From Echinococcus granulosus (taxonomy: Eukaryota; Platyhelminthes; Cestoda; Cyclophyllidea; Taeniidae): a DNA stretch of 64,000 nt. The translations under genes and the position numbers were made by a program. The notes beneath the pieces are model-generated. The model was given only the letters and a program-made list of their open reading frames with translations. It did no database searches and had not been told where the DNA came from. Position 1 is the first letter of the stretch. The number at the start of each line of letters is the position of its first letter. This document shows positions 13,004 to 26,261 of the stretch, piece after piece. The DNA lies in the NCBI RefSeq assembly GCF_000524195.1, contig NW_020170401.1:382705-446704 (forward strand), in the 5' to 3' direction.

Positions 13004-14238
13004 CTGAAATGGAGAGATTTTAAAACTGAAAATAGGATATAGTTTGCAGTTATCACCACCCCTCTCACGGCAGCTGCAGCAAAGAAATATCAGCAACACG
13101 TTGTCAAGATACTGATTAATCATCAACTCTTTGAAGTTTAAAAAAGACTTTTATTGAATGGCATTTGTCAAAGGTAAATTATGGGGAGACTGATTGGAGT
13201 TAAAACAACCCCTCTGCTCAAAAGCATAACTAATGAACATTTTGGTGGACTTATCTTCGTGTTTTATGGTTTATGTTCAAATTGGATGACTTTAGGGGGG
13301 TAGGGAGGCTTATAAATAACTTTCACTCCTATACAACCACCATAAATCCACGCCCAAACCTGCCCGTCTATCCCTCTTGCTCGTGTGAAAGTCGTTTCAG
13401 GGGGAAGGAGACGGAAGGAGGAAAAGGCATTATGGTGTGATTAGGCCTGTTCCCATGACTGTACAAGGGATTTGAGGCTCTGCCCCTCTGTTTGTTCATC
13501 CCGTTGCCATGTCAGAGGAATAAGTGCCTTGGACCACCATCACCCTCACCAACACCGTGCTCGTTGCTGTGGCAGCAGAAGCGGGGACTGACTTGTAGAA
13601 ATACCTGCCTGTCATGAGGAAGAAAGCCATGGCTCCTTGACATTTCGTTTCCCCGGTGTAGGTTCGATGGATAGCTGTCTATTCCAGCAGGCGATTGCTG
13701 AGACGGCTCCAAATTCGGAAATGCCCTTCCCTTGGGTGATTGATAATGTATAGCAGTTTTTTTTAGAAGACAGACTAATCAGGTTAACTGGCATTCATTC
13801 ATTACTCTTGTACCTACTGTTTCAACGGAGTCAGGCCCATGGAGATTTAATAGTCCTCCCCTTTTATTCTGGTGGTACGTGATCTCCATTTTCTGCTGCA
13901 TGCCCTCCAGCCACACTTGTAATCTTGCAGCCCTTTGGTACACTAACTAAACACGAATTCACAGAAGGCTCGAAGGATGTCATTGCAAAGAATCATCAAA
14001 AAGGCATCCAAATCTCTTGTTAAATACGATTTAAAGATCAGTGCTCCAAAAGTTGCGGTTGATAGTTCCCTTTAGATTTTTAAATATGGAAGGGAACCAA
14101 CCAGCTATCAATTTAAAAGAGTAGTTTCGTTTCTAAAGCCGTGAGATCGCTGCAAAGGACCATTTCACAGCTTTTTAATTGAGTGCAGCCTTCATTAGAA
14201 ACGTGTCCTTTACCACCACCACCGTGGCCGCCAATACT

Positions 14239-14254
14239 GACACATATATGTGAC
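14239..14254. repeat. Dispersed palindrome, copy 5
   Basis: GACACATATATGTGAC, one mismatch. It is followed by ctcccgattttcatatca, closely matching the sequence after the copy at 49,423. Confidence 0.6.
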
Positions 14255-16671
14255 CTCCCGATTTTCATATCAAAGCCGAAGTGTAATGCATGTGTGGAAC
14301 GTTTAATTAAAAGGAAATAAACTAAGTGGAAAAGGAGAAATAGGCAAAAAGCGTGTTACAATCAAATAATAGAATACCTCGTCCGCGGTGGCTGCCTTCT
14401 CCTAAGGGTAGTTGACAAACAGGTCAGGGGCCCCTGATGTTGATTAGACGCTGCCAAATTAGCGACTTTCAACTCCTCATTATCTCTTTTAATTTTGGGT
14501 ATTCAGTGGTAAAAGTTTTTAGCAGAAGATAAGTTCTGACCCCTGTGTCCTTAGATATTCGAAGTTCTAGATATCTGAGGAGCTTATCCTATAAAATATG
14601 TTAAAATTAAACCAAAATATGGTCCTAGAGGGTTACCTCTGATACATACTTCTTTCGACCCGAAAAATCAAGATTGCTTACTTTTACATCAGGACATCAG
14701 TTGAAGAATAATGACCACAGCCTAAATGTATGCTGCCCTACTAAGACATATGCTGTCATTCATTCTTGTAGGGACGGAGGCGGTCATCCTCAAACGGAGA
14801 ACATTCAAAATCATATTTGTTATTTTAAACAACCAATCTGTTCGCAACAAGCGATTCAATGAAGAGCACATGCCACATATTTAAGACATCAGAATCGGAG
14901 AAGAAAATAGGGTCTGACACATATTCGTGTCGCCAGTACCGACTATTGGTCAATATCTGGAAGGGGGAAAATCAACAAGACCTCAGCTACCAAAATTACT
15001 CATTTATAAAAGGAGATTTTATCTAGGCGTCGTTTCTTCATTCATCTCCCAAAAACAGGTTTTACTGCATGAGTAAGGCGGTATGCATTTCAGGACTCGA
15101 GTTGGTTACCTCCTTGTTCTGCACCCACGAGCAAACGAGTAAACGAGCATCAAAAATGCCAGACTGAAAGGCCTGGGAACAACCTGTCAACGTAGCCTCA
15201 CAAGAACCGCAGGCACACACACACACTTGCATTGCGAGACAGACCTGTTCCAGAAAACGGAATTCTCTCCTCTCATTCACTCACCTACCGACTAGGTGTG
15301 TGCTGCTTGTGCATCGGCAAATCTCACTATCCAGCCCCCTCGGTGGCCTTAGTCACCATCATCACATCAACGACTAAAGATTGTGGTGTCCGGAATTTCA
15401 CCTGCGGTTTGTGGTGGAGGCGGCGGTGGCGGTCCACGAGAAATTGTGGTGGATTGATTAAGCATTCTGGTGGGAAAGGGTGAGCTCGACTACAGAGTCG
15501 GCGGAAGGGGGGTGTGGAGGTGGGGTATCCGACACTTTTACAGGGAACCGCCTTTGTTTTTGTCTTTGTTGTTAAGTAGATGAGATCTGTCAAATCGGCG
15601 GTTGTTTGTGTGTCGACGATAAAAGATAGTAGAAAAAAGTGGATGCCTATACCCTTATGATTCAATTCCTCAAAGATGGTAACAAATTTTGTTGTTATAT
15701 TTGTTTGAATATAAGTTTCAACGATGTTATGATTCATACGATAAGAGGTTAGTTTGATGGAAGTAGATAAGGCATCATACAGGTACTAATTTCCATCCGT
15801 GATCGAAAATCCGGAGATAAATAAGGTAGTAAATGGAGTTATTATTATCTCCAACTATAAACTGACCCATTTGTAAACATTGTAAAACCACCAGAAGAAA
15901 AGAGTGGGTTGTAAACTGTTGGAATAAATACCTACTATCCTGATTAAGCCTAACGCAAAAGCATTTTCTGGTGTCATACAGTTAAAAGCCTTATTGCTAC
16001 TGAAATGTTAGAAGCCTTTGGTCGGTGCCTGGGTGGTTCCTGCTCTTCAAATTACCTTCCTTGTCATCTCCGCAAATGCTACCAATGCTTTCACAAGCAG
16101 TTCTTCCTTCATTTCGCACTGCTAGTTGTACCCCGTTGAAATGGGACGAATGCGCCCTTCTACCACTTACAGACACAAGAGCTTTCAGTAAACAACACCC
16201 AGCAGTTTCCTCAACTTTGGTGCAATGTATCCACTATTTGCTCATCCATTAAAACTCCAGAGTGCCAGACGGAAATGGCCACGTGACAAGTCCAAGCTGG
16301 ATTGAATGAAATAGTGTGGCATCATTTTAAACGCCCTTTTTTTTGCTCGACAAATCAAAAGACGTCAAAATTCGATCACTTAGTGGTAACTTATCTGAGT
16401 TCCTCTTAAACGTTATTTGACGCTAATTTTTTTAGTGACAAACTGATTTTTTGCGCAGACATCATTCAACCGCAGTATATGTGTTAATAGCCGTGACACC
16501 ATTTATATGGAAGATTTGTTTTGGGGGTTTCAAGAAAGCTCACTTACAATTCTATATTCATTTAACAATTTTAATCTAACTTTTTGCTACTCGGTGTCGG
16601 AGTAAACAAGGAAACACAATGCTATATGAACTGGGATTAGAGACTTGCATTTACTTACCCTCCCCCTTCCC

Positions 16672-16771
16672 NNNNNNNNNNNNNNNNNNNNNNNNNNNNN
16701 NNNNNNNNNNNNNNNNNNNNNNNNNNNNNNNNNNNNNNNNNNNNNNNNNNNNNNNNNNNNNNNNNNNNNNN
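16672..16771. other. Assembly gap of 100 N
   Basis: Exactly 100 N, probably a placeholder of unknown true size. It lies within Wnt intron 4. Confidence 0.99.
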
Positions 16772-19070
16772 CCCGATTATTTAAAACGATTTAAAATAGA
16801 ATTTCAGTTATCTTCTGGTAACATATTTTCTAGAACATCTACGGAAGTTAGGATATTTTCAGAATCACAAAATGGACTGATCAGAGGGAGTGTGTGGTAA
16901 AACTTCTCATTACGTTCTGGAAAATAAATATGCTACTTATTTCTAATTTCAGGTTTATTAGTAGGTGACCAAAAAGGCTTGAGCTTTTTACAGGATAGAT
17001 TGATGAATTGACTTAAAAAATACGTGTGGTGGTTTAAACGCAACCACCGCAAAGTGTAAAGGGTGCTATTTACTGTGTTCTTTGCTGTTTTTCTCTTATG
17101 GTGGACCCACCTTCACGTCACCAACGTTGGATGGATCTGATGGAAAAAGCTTGAGCCCGTCCGATTGGTTAGAAAGTCAAATTGGCTGTATAGCATTTAA
17201 AAGAGAAGCGGCAGTTAAAAAAAATAAGTGGATGTTGGCTATGAATTTTTTAAAGATGGATGCTTTAAAACCAGAAAGGCTCTATTCGTGATAGCAATGA
17301 AGAATAACGTGTCTTTACTGCTTAAAATAATTAGAGATTAACAACCCAACGACAACTATCATTAACGCTTAACGTAAAGTGACAAAAAACTGTTTACATT
17401 GGTATCGTGGCAACCAAGGCGGTGGGTGCCATATGATATGCATTAACGGATGACGAGAGGCTCAAGAGACTACCATTATTTTCCTCACTCCTTTACTGTT
17501 TGTTCTAAAAAGGCGTTGTGTATTTGATACTGCTGGCTGATTAACCGACGACTTGTGAAGGGAAATACCTTTTTGTACTTCAAAATTCACTACCCTACAC
17601 TTCTGTGACTCCACCACATCCGCGAAAGACTATGACAGGAAATCAAAATGTTTCTTGAAGACTTAGGCTCGGATAGTCCTAACTTAAGTCGTGGAGAAAG
17701 TCTTCACGAGATGTTAAATGGTGAAGCGGTGTTTAATTTTCCTAGGTAATCACAAAGAATTTTGTTTGTCTTCAGTTTAAAGGAAGAACCATCATCATCT
17801 GTACTAACCAAATGGTTTCTAAATTCTAAACATTCAACTGCAATTCCCATGATTTAACCTTTCTTAATCAAAAAAGTAAAATGGAACTTGGAGAATCAGT
17901 AGCCTTTTTTTCCGGTGAAGGGAAATGAGGTGAGTACTAGTAAGGTGCCTCTGTACCTCCTCTTCCTCCCATTTGCCTTAGTCACCGTATTTTTTTCATT
18001 TCCTCAATGCATCCTTAAGTCCATCGGCTTCGGTTGATGGGATTAAGTTGCCCCTTTGCAGGCCTCGAAGCCCCTTCAACCTGTCATTATGCAAATATAC
18101 TTCCAGCTGTGCTCACTTCTCAGCCCCGACCGAATGAGTCATGGGATTAGGTGGACCACGCTAAATCCCCATGTCAAGGACATGACTCAGCGCCTTAGGG
18201 AAGGGGGTAGAAGGGGTCTCATTTCTTTTCCTCCTGCTAACTCCCACATGAAACACCTTTGTAATTAACTCGAAAAATTTAGTCGTCCCAGTGGGATCCA
18301 AGGCGATGCAGTAGGATTTCGTTCCACCCTCGTGCCTGTCATTTTTTTTGTCCTTGTGAGAAGAATTAGACACGAAAGGTAGAAGGGAAAGGGAAAGATT
18401 TTGCCTCATGAATAATTGCTCAGATGCGGTGAGTGAGTGAATGAGAGAAAGCAGAGCGTCTGTATGACATACATGCGTTTTTGGATGTCGTGTACGTTTT
18501 GTACACTTGGTCCCCTTCTACCTTGGTCTTTTGAGGTGGATAACTTAGCCATTGTTTTACAAAATTCCTCTGCATAAAAATACAGAATGCGGCATACCAG
18601 TCCAAACACCCTTACTCAAGATGCTGGGCGTGAGTGGTGAAAATGTGTATGAAAGAGGTCGTGCTAATGGACGAACAGTGGCAATGCTACACCGAGCTGC
18701 ACAACCGTGGATATATGGATGGTGTCAACGTCCCAAACGCGGCAGTGGGTCCTTGATCTTCGCAACTAATCCCAAGGCAAAAGCACACCAGTAGTTCCTG
18801 TGACCACTCAGCTAGTGTTTGATACACCTGCCTGCTCTTCCGTCCTTCTGTGGGACCGGAAAAAGAGGAGGATACCCTGTTTGATGTCATGTCAGACGAG
18901 AAGATTTCCTTACATTTTAAACCTACTTATTTTAAAGCATAAAAATCTGCCTCCAAAAGCTATAAATGCACTACGAATTGACTTGACTATTTAGGAGAAG
19001 AACAAATGTAGAAGGAAAAAGAGGCGGAGGAAAGGAGGGTGGAGGAGAGAGAGAAAGAGGTTAAACTAAC

Positions 19071-19209
19071 CAAACAAATTTGCAACCGCATTTTTCTTTC
19101 GTGTCCACCTCAAAAGTGTCATAACCACGACCGCAACAAATTTTGCTGCAACTGTTCGGCGAATTGGGGATATCAACGTCGCACTGTCGTCCGACCACTC
19201 CGAAATGCC
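19071..19209 (-). CDS. Wnt: Wnt ligand, coding exon 4 (C-terminal cysteine-rich domain)
   Basis: Two bases complete Gly431, then HFGVVGRQCD, SCSKICCGRGYDTFEV and KEKCGCKFV follow (432-476), with two bases of Trp477. This is the Wnt pattern GxxGRxC...C..lCCGRGy...C.CKFHW. In most Wnts the residue before the Trp is His; here it is Val. This part forms the 'index finger' that contacts Frizzled in the Xenopus Wnt8 complex. The acceptor is ccaattttcag and the donor is gttagt (phase 2). Exon 5 supplies the last base of TGG, so the reading frame is exact. Confidence 0.93.
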
Positions 19210-22200
19210 CTGAAAATTGGCAGGAGGAAAAAAACAAATTAAATTCAATTATCTTCCATTTCATTATCTTATTTTGGGGAAAAACTAGATGATTCTAACA
19301 GGAATGATATTTATGCAAAGTGGTCGATTTTTGAGTCATTTATATTCAAACCCTTTTAAAGTGTTTTCAGCCTGAATGAGGGCTCCGATTTGCTGATGAA
19401 TGAAGAATAAAATGAGGGCAAATTAAAAAGTGTTTCAAGTTTATTAAAATTTTATTACTTATTCAACTAATATTACTGATAACTTAGTGTATTACTTAGA
19501 CTGCTTGTTCAACTCATCGTTTCGGTTTAGAGGGCGCTTAAGGCTCCGCCTTTTTCCTTCATTTGGGCGCCATGGGATCCGGACCAAGCCAGGGGTCTTC
19601 TAGCCCTTCTAGACGTCAGCAATACACATTCTGGCCTAGTATTACTTCTTTCTACTTCAACAAGGACTCAGGGTGCCATCCTTTATCAAACGATTCTCCC
19701 TTTTCCCCTAATGCAGTTCCCAAACAGAACAAAACTTAAGACATATCGGAAATACGAGGAGAGATCAGCGACGGTGCAGTCAAATATCCTTTCAGTAGTA
19801 CGCAAATTCGATGACCAGTACGGTTGATTCGTGCTATGCAACCTTTTGGTTGTTTGTTTAACTCTTCGTTTTGGTTACGCGGGCACTTCAGGCTCTGATT
19901 TTGTGCTTCCACTAGGCGGAATGACCTTTGGGTTTTACCAGTCAACACTCATATCTTCTGTACATCGGTAATGCATATTCTGTTTAAGTATTACATCTTC
20001 TTTCACCTTCAAAAAAGTCTTGGGGGGGCTATATGAAAATTGTGTATTTATAATTTCTATGTATACTGTAACTAGTTGGAACAGGTGGACAATTTGCAGT
20101 GTCTAGAAAAGGTGGATAACTTCTCCATCTTCCACGTGCGAATTGTGACACATGCTTTGAGGCTTGTTAAACCAAAGCTCATTTTAAAATACTTTTTTCT
20201 GTCCAGTAGTCAAAATTTCCTCCACTTGTTAGAAAAAACGGGATACAATGTTTTGTAACTTGTAGGAAATTATTGAAATAAGTGCAACCTTTGAACCGCA
20301 TCCATTCCAAGACATAAATGTTTAGTTGGGTCTATCAGGGGTGGTGGCCTATAATCTCTTGTGCTCTCTACCACTCTATACTTGCTTCGGATCCTCTTGT
20401 TATGGAATGTCGGTTAAATAAGTTGGATAAACTCTTCACGAATTTAGTCTAGAAGGACACTAAAGCTGTGTTTGAAGGTGTTAAAACACCACATAGTGGT
20501 CTATTTCCTTTGTAAAGATTCTCAAGTTAATCCCGAGTGGCCATTGGTTAAGGCAACTGAAGAATAAATTGTAAAGAATTGTCAGTAGCTCTTGACATGA
20601 ATGATGGACTACTCGGTTTGCATATGTGTCTGCTGGGAAAGTCGTCATGGTAGCTGAGTGGATGCCGCGTGAACTTTATTAGGAGTTGAGACAAAATTTT
20701 AAAGATGGTTAACTTTCCCTTCACATCCTTGCATTTATGGTAAGAATACATTCCGTGGAAGAGATACTCCCCTACCACCCCGTAGACATCTGAGGCTCTA
20801 TGTTGTACCTACGAGATTATCATGCTCCCTTGACATTGACTAGATGACCATAGGGGAAGTTGAATAGGCATTGTGAAAAAAAAAACCGCGGAAAAGGGGT
20901 CTGGCTAGGACCAGGTATTTCTTAGAATGTTAGAGTCAAATAGTGTTGTAAAGAAATTACACATCGGCATTTGAGTTCTACCCCTACGCTTATGTCATGG
21001 AAGTCTGACAACGTCACTTGCACCACTAGTTTCCCATCTCTTTTTCCATGTTTCCACTGAAGTCACTTCCACGCTTATCTTTGTTTGTACTCTCTTTAGA
21101 GATAATGTGCATGCTTCATTAATGTCAGAGGGATGAGAGGTGCCTAATATGCTGACAGCTGACATGAGTTTAAATAAATAGACTGAATTCTAAACATGAA
21201 GCGCCGTAGAAAGGCTTCTGTTTAAAATTGACAGAAGTGTAACGCGCTGTACTCAAAATTTTATGGTTTTTGCCTCTTTATACCATTGGCTCAGGGAACA
21301 TGAGAACAGAGAGCTAATTCTATCAAGGATTCAATTAAAATGGTTAATACCCTGATAAGATGCCTATTTGACAAGAGATTGACAAATGCAATGCCCACCC
21401 TATGGACTGCTGTTCAATTACATGAGATACTTCCCAAGTGGATATCTTCATGCCAATCTACTAACTTCAAGACTATGATTTCATTTAAAAATTATAGGGC
21501 AAGTAGTGGGGGACAGGTGAAGCATTAACCTCCGCTCAGACATTCTCAGACTCGCATGCTTTATAACGACTTAGTGGGTAACTAATGTGGCGCATAAAAA
21601 AAAGCAGACATTTAAAACAGGCTAAATCACTAACAGAGGGGACACTTTGCCCTGGGGTGGGGAGGGTGAGAAGAGAACCACTTATCCCCAGGCGCTAGTG
21701 CCATAAGCCTCTGCGGCTAGCGCGGCTCCGTCACGCAAGACGCCGAATCAAATTGGGAAATTTATTGCACTAGATGGACTGCAGAGGTCCCCTCACTCAC
21801 TTTACTGCCCCCAATGCTAGTTACTTGGTGAAAGCCATGGTCTTTGATCTTGTTTGCTACCAGACAGGTACTATTGGGGAAATGTTAGCTCAATTTTTAT
21901 GTCCAGATGACAGTCAGTGCGCTCTTTTGTGAACCATTCCATCTCTTCGCTCAGAAACCCAAAAAGACAAATAAAGAGCTTAAGGAGGAAACTGAATGAA
22001 GAATTTATTACTCTATCTGACCCGAATTTCTTCCGTGTTTATTAGAAGTGACGTATGGAAGAAGTTTAAGGGTTCTGCTGATGTACAGTCCTCACACAGC
22101 GTTCGTAGAGACGCTGGACAACAGTTGCTTTACCTATGTAGCATTAATGGAGTTTCTAGTCAGAGAAGGCGCGTAACCTGAGGATAGAACTCTATTTACC

Positions 22201-22582
22201 CTTTTCACAGAAATATTTTACTGCACAGGAGCGCAGTACCCAACATTCGACCCGCTTGATATGCACAAGAATGCCTCCCGAGTCTGTAAGGTGGATACCA
22301 AAACGGAAGAGATTGCCACTGACATTTTTGCAAACACCCTTCTGCTGTTAAGTAGCTAACTGTACTTGAAGTTATCTGTACAAGTAGGTGCCTGCTAGCT
22401 TTACGTCTTCGTGGCCCAGAAACTTCATTATTCACCACCCGCATGATCCACAACCGTTGCCCAGCATCTTGAAGCACGCTTTGTATATTGGTCAATAGCA
22501 AGTCTCAGATTGTGTAAAAGTAAGTGAGATTTGGCAAAACAATTGGAAGCTTTACAGTTTACTTAAAGACCAATTTCCTTAC
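19210..22582 (-). other. Wnt intron 3
   Basis: This 3.4-kb intron begins gtaagg and ends ttttcag on the minus strand. It holds the shortened TRIM copy at 19,488-20,033, antisense to Wnt. I see no gene or RNA elsewhere in it. Confidence 0.85.
19488..20033 (+). mobile_element. TRIM copy 6, internally deleted
   Basis: Two LTRs (19,488-19,680 and 19,837-20,033) are separated by only about 155 bases, compared with 560-710 in fuller copies. The remaining internal part matches the region just upstream of the polypurine tract in the copy at 25,207. It sits in Wnt intron 3, antisense to the gene. Confidence 0.85.
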
Positions 22583-22979
22583 CAATTCTATGGTCCGCTT
22601 TGCAGTAATCTGGCGAGTAATCCAGGTAAACCAACTTATCCTTTTGACGTTTGATCCACTTCTCACCAAACTGCGTTTCCCGTCGCCTTCGCTGCCAAGC
22701 CAATGGATTTCCACCATTACTACCGACAAACCAACTAGTGCTGCGTTTCATGAGGTGCCCGGCAGGCAATGGCATTCCCCCAAAGTAGAGGGGATCGGCA
22801 AGTCGACGCAACTGCCGAGTGGCAGCATCAAAAGACACTTGAAGAGCATTGGAGTAGGCCTTCTTCAACAGGTCACCAACACCTCGAAATGCACCGACAC
22901 GCTGCCAACAGGTCCGCAGTGTACAGGCCCCACTGACGCCATGACATTTGCATTTTTTCTCTCGGCTTTGCCAGATGAA
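22583..22979 (-). CDS. Wnt: Wnt ligand, coding exon 3 (acylation-site motif)
   Basis: Residues 299-430 follow an acceptor cttccactgcag in phase 0. The exon holds KKCKCHGVSGACTLRTCW (306-323). Ser314 in CHGVSG corresponds to the serine that Porcupine palmitoleoylates in other Wnts and that Notum de-acylates. The following serine of the usual GSC is Ala here. CTLRTCW matches Wnt2-type sequences better than Wnt4, Wnt5 or Wnt1. After the linker, which contains a basic WQRRRR patch at 393-398, the exon ends with KLVYLDYSPDYC (413-424), the start of the C-terminal cysteine-rich domain. The donor gtaagg falls in phase 1 within Gly431. Confidence 0.95.
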
Positions 22980-23255
22980 CTGCAGTGGAAGTGAGTGGAG
23001 AAGTGTCAGGAGGGTTTTAAAAGGTCTTATCAATGTACTTAGACTTATTCCACCTATATTCCCAAATTAACAGCATGCGACTGTATCATTGTTAAAGTGG
23101 GATCCCCAATTTGTAACAACAGGGGAATAATGGTTCTTTAAGATTTCTTGATACACCTTAACAGACTTATTGCTGCAGCTCGGGGCAATAGGAAGGGGGA
23201 ACTAAACCGGAGAATGCATTTTTTGATAAAATTTCCAAACAAAACCAGAGCTAGT

Positions 23256-23450
23256 TGTAATGTCCTGATTGCTTGCTGAGCACTTTGTTTTAGTTATATG
23301 GACGCTTAAGGCTTTTCTACTGTCCTTTTGCTCGGAACCATGGCCTTTAAGCCATATTAGTAGCATGCGGCCCTTCTGTACGTCGACAATTCATATTCTG
23401 TCCTAGCACTATGCCTTCGTTCGACTGCAGGAAAGACTCAGGCCACTGTA
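23256..23450 (+). mobile_element. TRIM solo LTR 7
   Basis: A 195-base LTR from TGTAATGT to CACTGTA, with no convincing internal region after it. It is probably the product of LTR-LTR recombination. It lies in Wnt intron 2, antisense to the gene. Confidence 0.78.
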
Positions 23451-24948
23451 ATAAATCTTTTTGACAAAATCAAAAAGGACTTGAATTAGCCTTTCCTCAA
23501 AATATGTAAAGTTATTAGATGGACAAGAACCATGGAGATTGGTATAACTTCAGGCACAACTACTTGTTTGTTTAGGAGTAGTTTAGACTTACCCAAATCG
23601 CTTTGTTGAGCCATTCGTAAAATTTGCACTTCACTAACAGATTATGACATGAGTAAGGATATTGTGTTTTGACAAGATTCATAAGGGGTGACTAAAACAC
23701 TTATCAGCACAACAATAGCTAAAAAGGGCACCTAGTTTTGATTTCTGAAATACCACAATCCATCGCTGCAAAAATTGCGCACATCTCATTTATGCGAGAC
23801 TAAGGAACAAACAAATGTAGCAAGTGATTCAGAAAGTTGGTATAATTTTTGTATGGCTGACCTTAACGACTTATTGTGACTCTCAAATAGCAAGCATCTT
23901 TTATAGGCATGCATTGTAAGGCATGAGTCGATCAGGCCGCCGGTACCGGTCTCCTCCATTGCGCTTTCTATTACTGCCCCATTTTTAACTGGACATAAAA
24001 TGTTAGTTAAACCTGCTCTGATTCAAATCTAACTGCTTTGTGATGTCAAAAAGAGCTTCAAAGTCATTAAAATCGCCTTATGAAATGGTAGACCAATGTC
24101 CAACCCGGGAACAACCTAATAAGTTGCATACCATTAAAATACCTGGAATTTGACATGAAGCATTAGTTTCCACCCTTGTAAACTGGTAAAGCATGATAGG
24201 GGTTTGACAAATGCTTGAGGAAAAATAAAACAGTGAGAGAAACGGAGGCGGCTGGGACCGCGTCTGTTATCTAGCTTCCAGGAAGCACTGCTTTTGTTTT
24301 GTCGAAAAAGGAATTTTAAAATTGCCCCAATGGCAATTTCAACGAAGGCGATGGTGTAAAAAGCGTCCTAGAGCTAATTAATTTTCATCACCGAAAATAA
24401 ATAACCATATTTTAAAATTATTTATGCAAATTCGTGTTAGTCTTTGGTCTATTTAATGATCTCATGCAGATAAGTGGCTATTATTTAGTTTCTGCGCAGC
24501 TACCCATCCAACTAGGTAACCAACTCCGCCAACCGACCAGCTAGCCAAGCAGCAGTCAATTTGAGTGGTTCGGCGGACGTCCCTCGTAGCCCCGTCCTCC
24601 CCCCGCTTTAATGAAACTCCCATAAGAGAAGACCCCTTTTTGAACAAAATCCTCCCTTGCATGATTCATGCGGACTCTCCACCCCAATTTTTTTAACCAA
24701 GACAACAATTTAAATTAGTTGTGCGTTGTTCAGGTGGCGTTTTTCGCGAAGAATTTACAGTCTGCCCTCAATGAAAGGCAAAATAAAAGTCCGCAGACGC
24801 TGATCAATTTAAATTCTGACCTTACTTAAATTGTAACTTTATTTTGAATGGATCATTAAAAAAAAACAGTTTAACTCTTCAATGGTGAATTTTATGGCGA
24901 AAAGTGGTATGCTAAGGCCTTAAATTTTTTTTTTTGCTGTTTATTAGC

Positions 24949-24964
24949 GTTACATATACGTGAC
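24949..24964. repeat. Dispersed palindrome, copy 6
   Basis: GTTACATATACGTGAC, imperfect, in Wnt intron 2. Confidence 0.5.
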
Positions 24965-25206
24965 AGTGTTTTGAAGAGATTTGTGGTAACTGTGATTGTG
25001 CCAAATTATGTTACAAGCAGAGTGGTCAAAGAAATAATGTTTTAAAGATAAAATGTTCCTGAGCTAATTACAACCCCATTTCTGAGTCTTTTGGCATATG
25101 AGAGCAATAAAACGTCTGGGCTAGGGTAATGAACTTGCCAGCCATGATGCATATCTTGTTGATAAAATTCACGACCTTATTTTCAGGAATTAAACATAGT
25201 ACCCGC

Positions 25207-26261
25207 TGCACTACTTTGATCTTTTTTACTTCTGTTTCGCATACACAGGCACTTAGGGTGCCGCCTTTGTGCTTCCGCTCGGCGTCATGACATCCAGGTA
25301 ATGCCAGTAGTCCACCAGTTCTGCTCCACGGCAGCAATGCATATTCTGCTTTGGTATCATGACTGCCTTCGTCTTCAAGAATTACTCTGGAAGCTACTTT
25401 AATGGCAAAGGAGGGCAAACCCGATCATAGAGGACAATTACCCATATTTCTACTACTAAAATGACGGATGGGCGTACCCGCAATGACCCCTAGCAAAAGG
25501 GTTGAAAATGTCGTCCACCTTCGATAGTCACCCTATTTTGGCGTTCAGCAGGAATGCTATTAACAGCTGAGGTGACACTAGACATGAACCATCTAGAAAG
25601 GTTTGTTGCAGAGCTGTCCGCGATACCTGCATGAAGACGTCAAATAAGTGAACATGAGATATCTCCTATCCCATCTCTCTACTAGCTGGATTGGACGCAA
25701 ATGGATTGGGGTGGGTAGCACTAAAGAGGAAAGTGGCAAGGAGGACTTAGTGCAAAATTGCATCCTTACAAAACTTTTAAAGCCCCGTACTTTATTGAAC
25801 GTCTTTGTCTTTAGGTCAGTGTTCCCTACTACTAGTGGTGTACTTACGAGATGACCAGCACACTCTTCCTTCCCCTAATGCAGTTTCCAAGCAGGACGAC
25901 ATGCCAGATACAGTAGAACTAGCAAGAGATCAGTGACACTGCAGCCAGATACCTCCTCAGTTGCAAACATGTTCGATGATTGGCGCTGCTGCACAGCGCC
26001 GCCTACGTCGTGATGGCCGACGCGGGAGGTTGATCAAGAGAAGCGCTGTAGAAGACGCCCCACAGGTGAGGCGGCGGAAGGATCATACTACTTTTCTCTT
26101 TTGTTTAATTTTCTCTCTTAGGGCTCCGCCGTTGTACCTGTGCTAGGAGGCATGGCCTCCGGGCCGTGTCAGTAACCCCTCAGTCCTTTTCGACGCAGGC
26201 ACTGCATATTGTGCCTGAGTATTCTCTTATTTCGTCTTCAAGGAAGTCTAGAAGCACTACA
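25207..26261 (+). mobile_element. TRIM copy 8, full length
   Basis: LTRs at 25,207-25,398 and 26,084-26,261 (ends GCACTACA). The internal region is about 685 bases with no conserved reading frame. A purine-rich run (gcggcggaaggat) precedes the 3' LTR. It lies in Wnt intron 2, antisense to the gene. Confidence 0.87.

Larger units (their letters stand above)
13004..19070 (-). other. Wnt intron 4, containing an assembly gap
   Basis: This intron is about 6.1 kb plus a gap of unknown true size. I see no gene in it. Holdings: the palindrome copy at 14,239-14,254, the 100-N gap at 16,672-16,771, and a strongly polypyrimidine stretch (minus strand) at about 19,020-19,060 just inside the 5' splice site. 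A 136-codon open frame at 15,327-15,737 (minus) has no recognisable domain and is judged to be chance. Confidence 0.8.

Noticed and set aside
15327..15737. 136-codon open frame on the minus strand
   Set aside because: Low-complexity composition, no domain, lies in a Wnt intron; a frame of this length is expected by chance in 64 kb.
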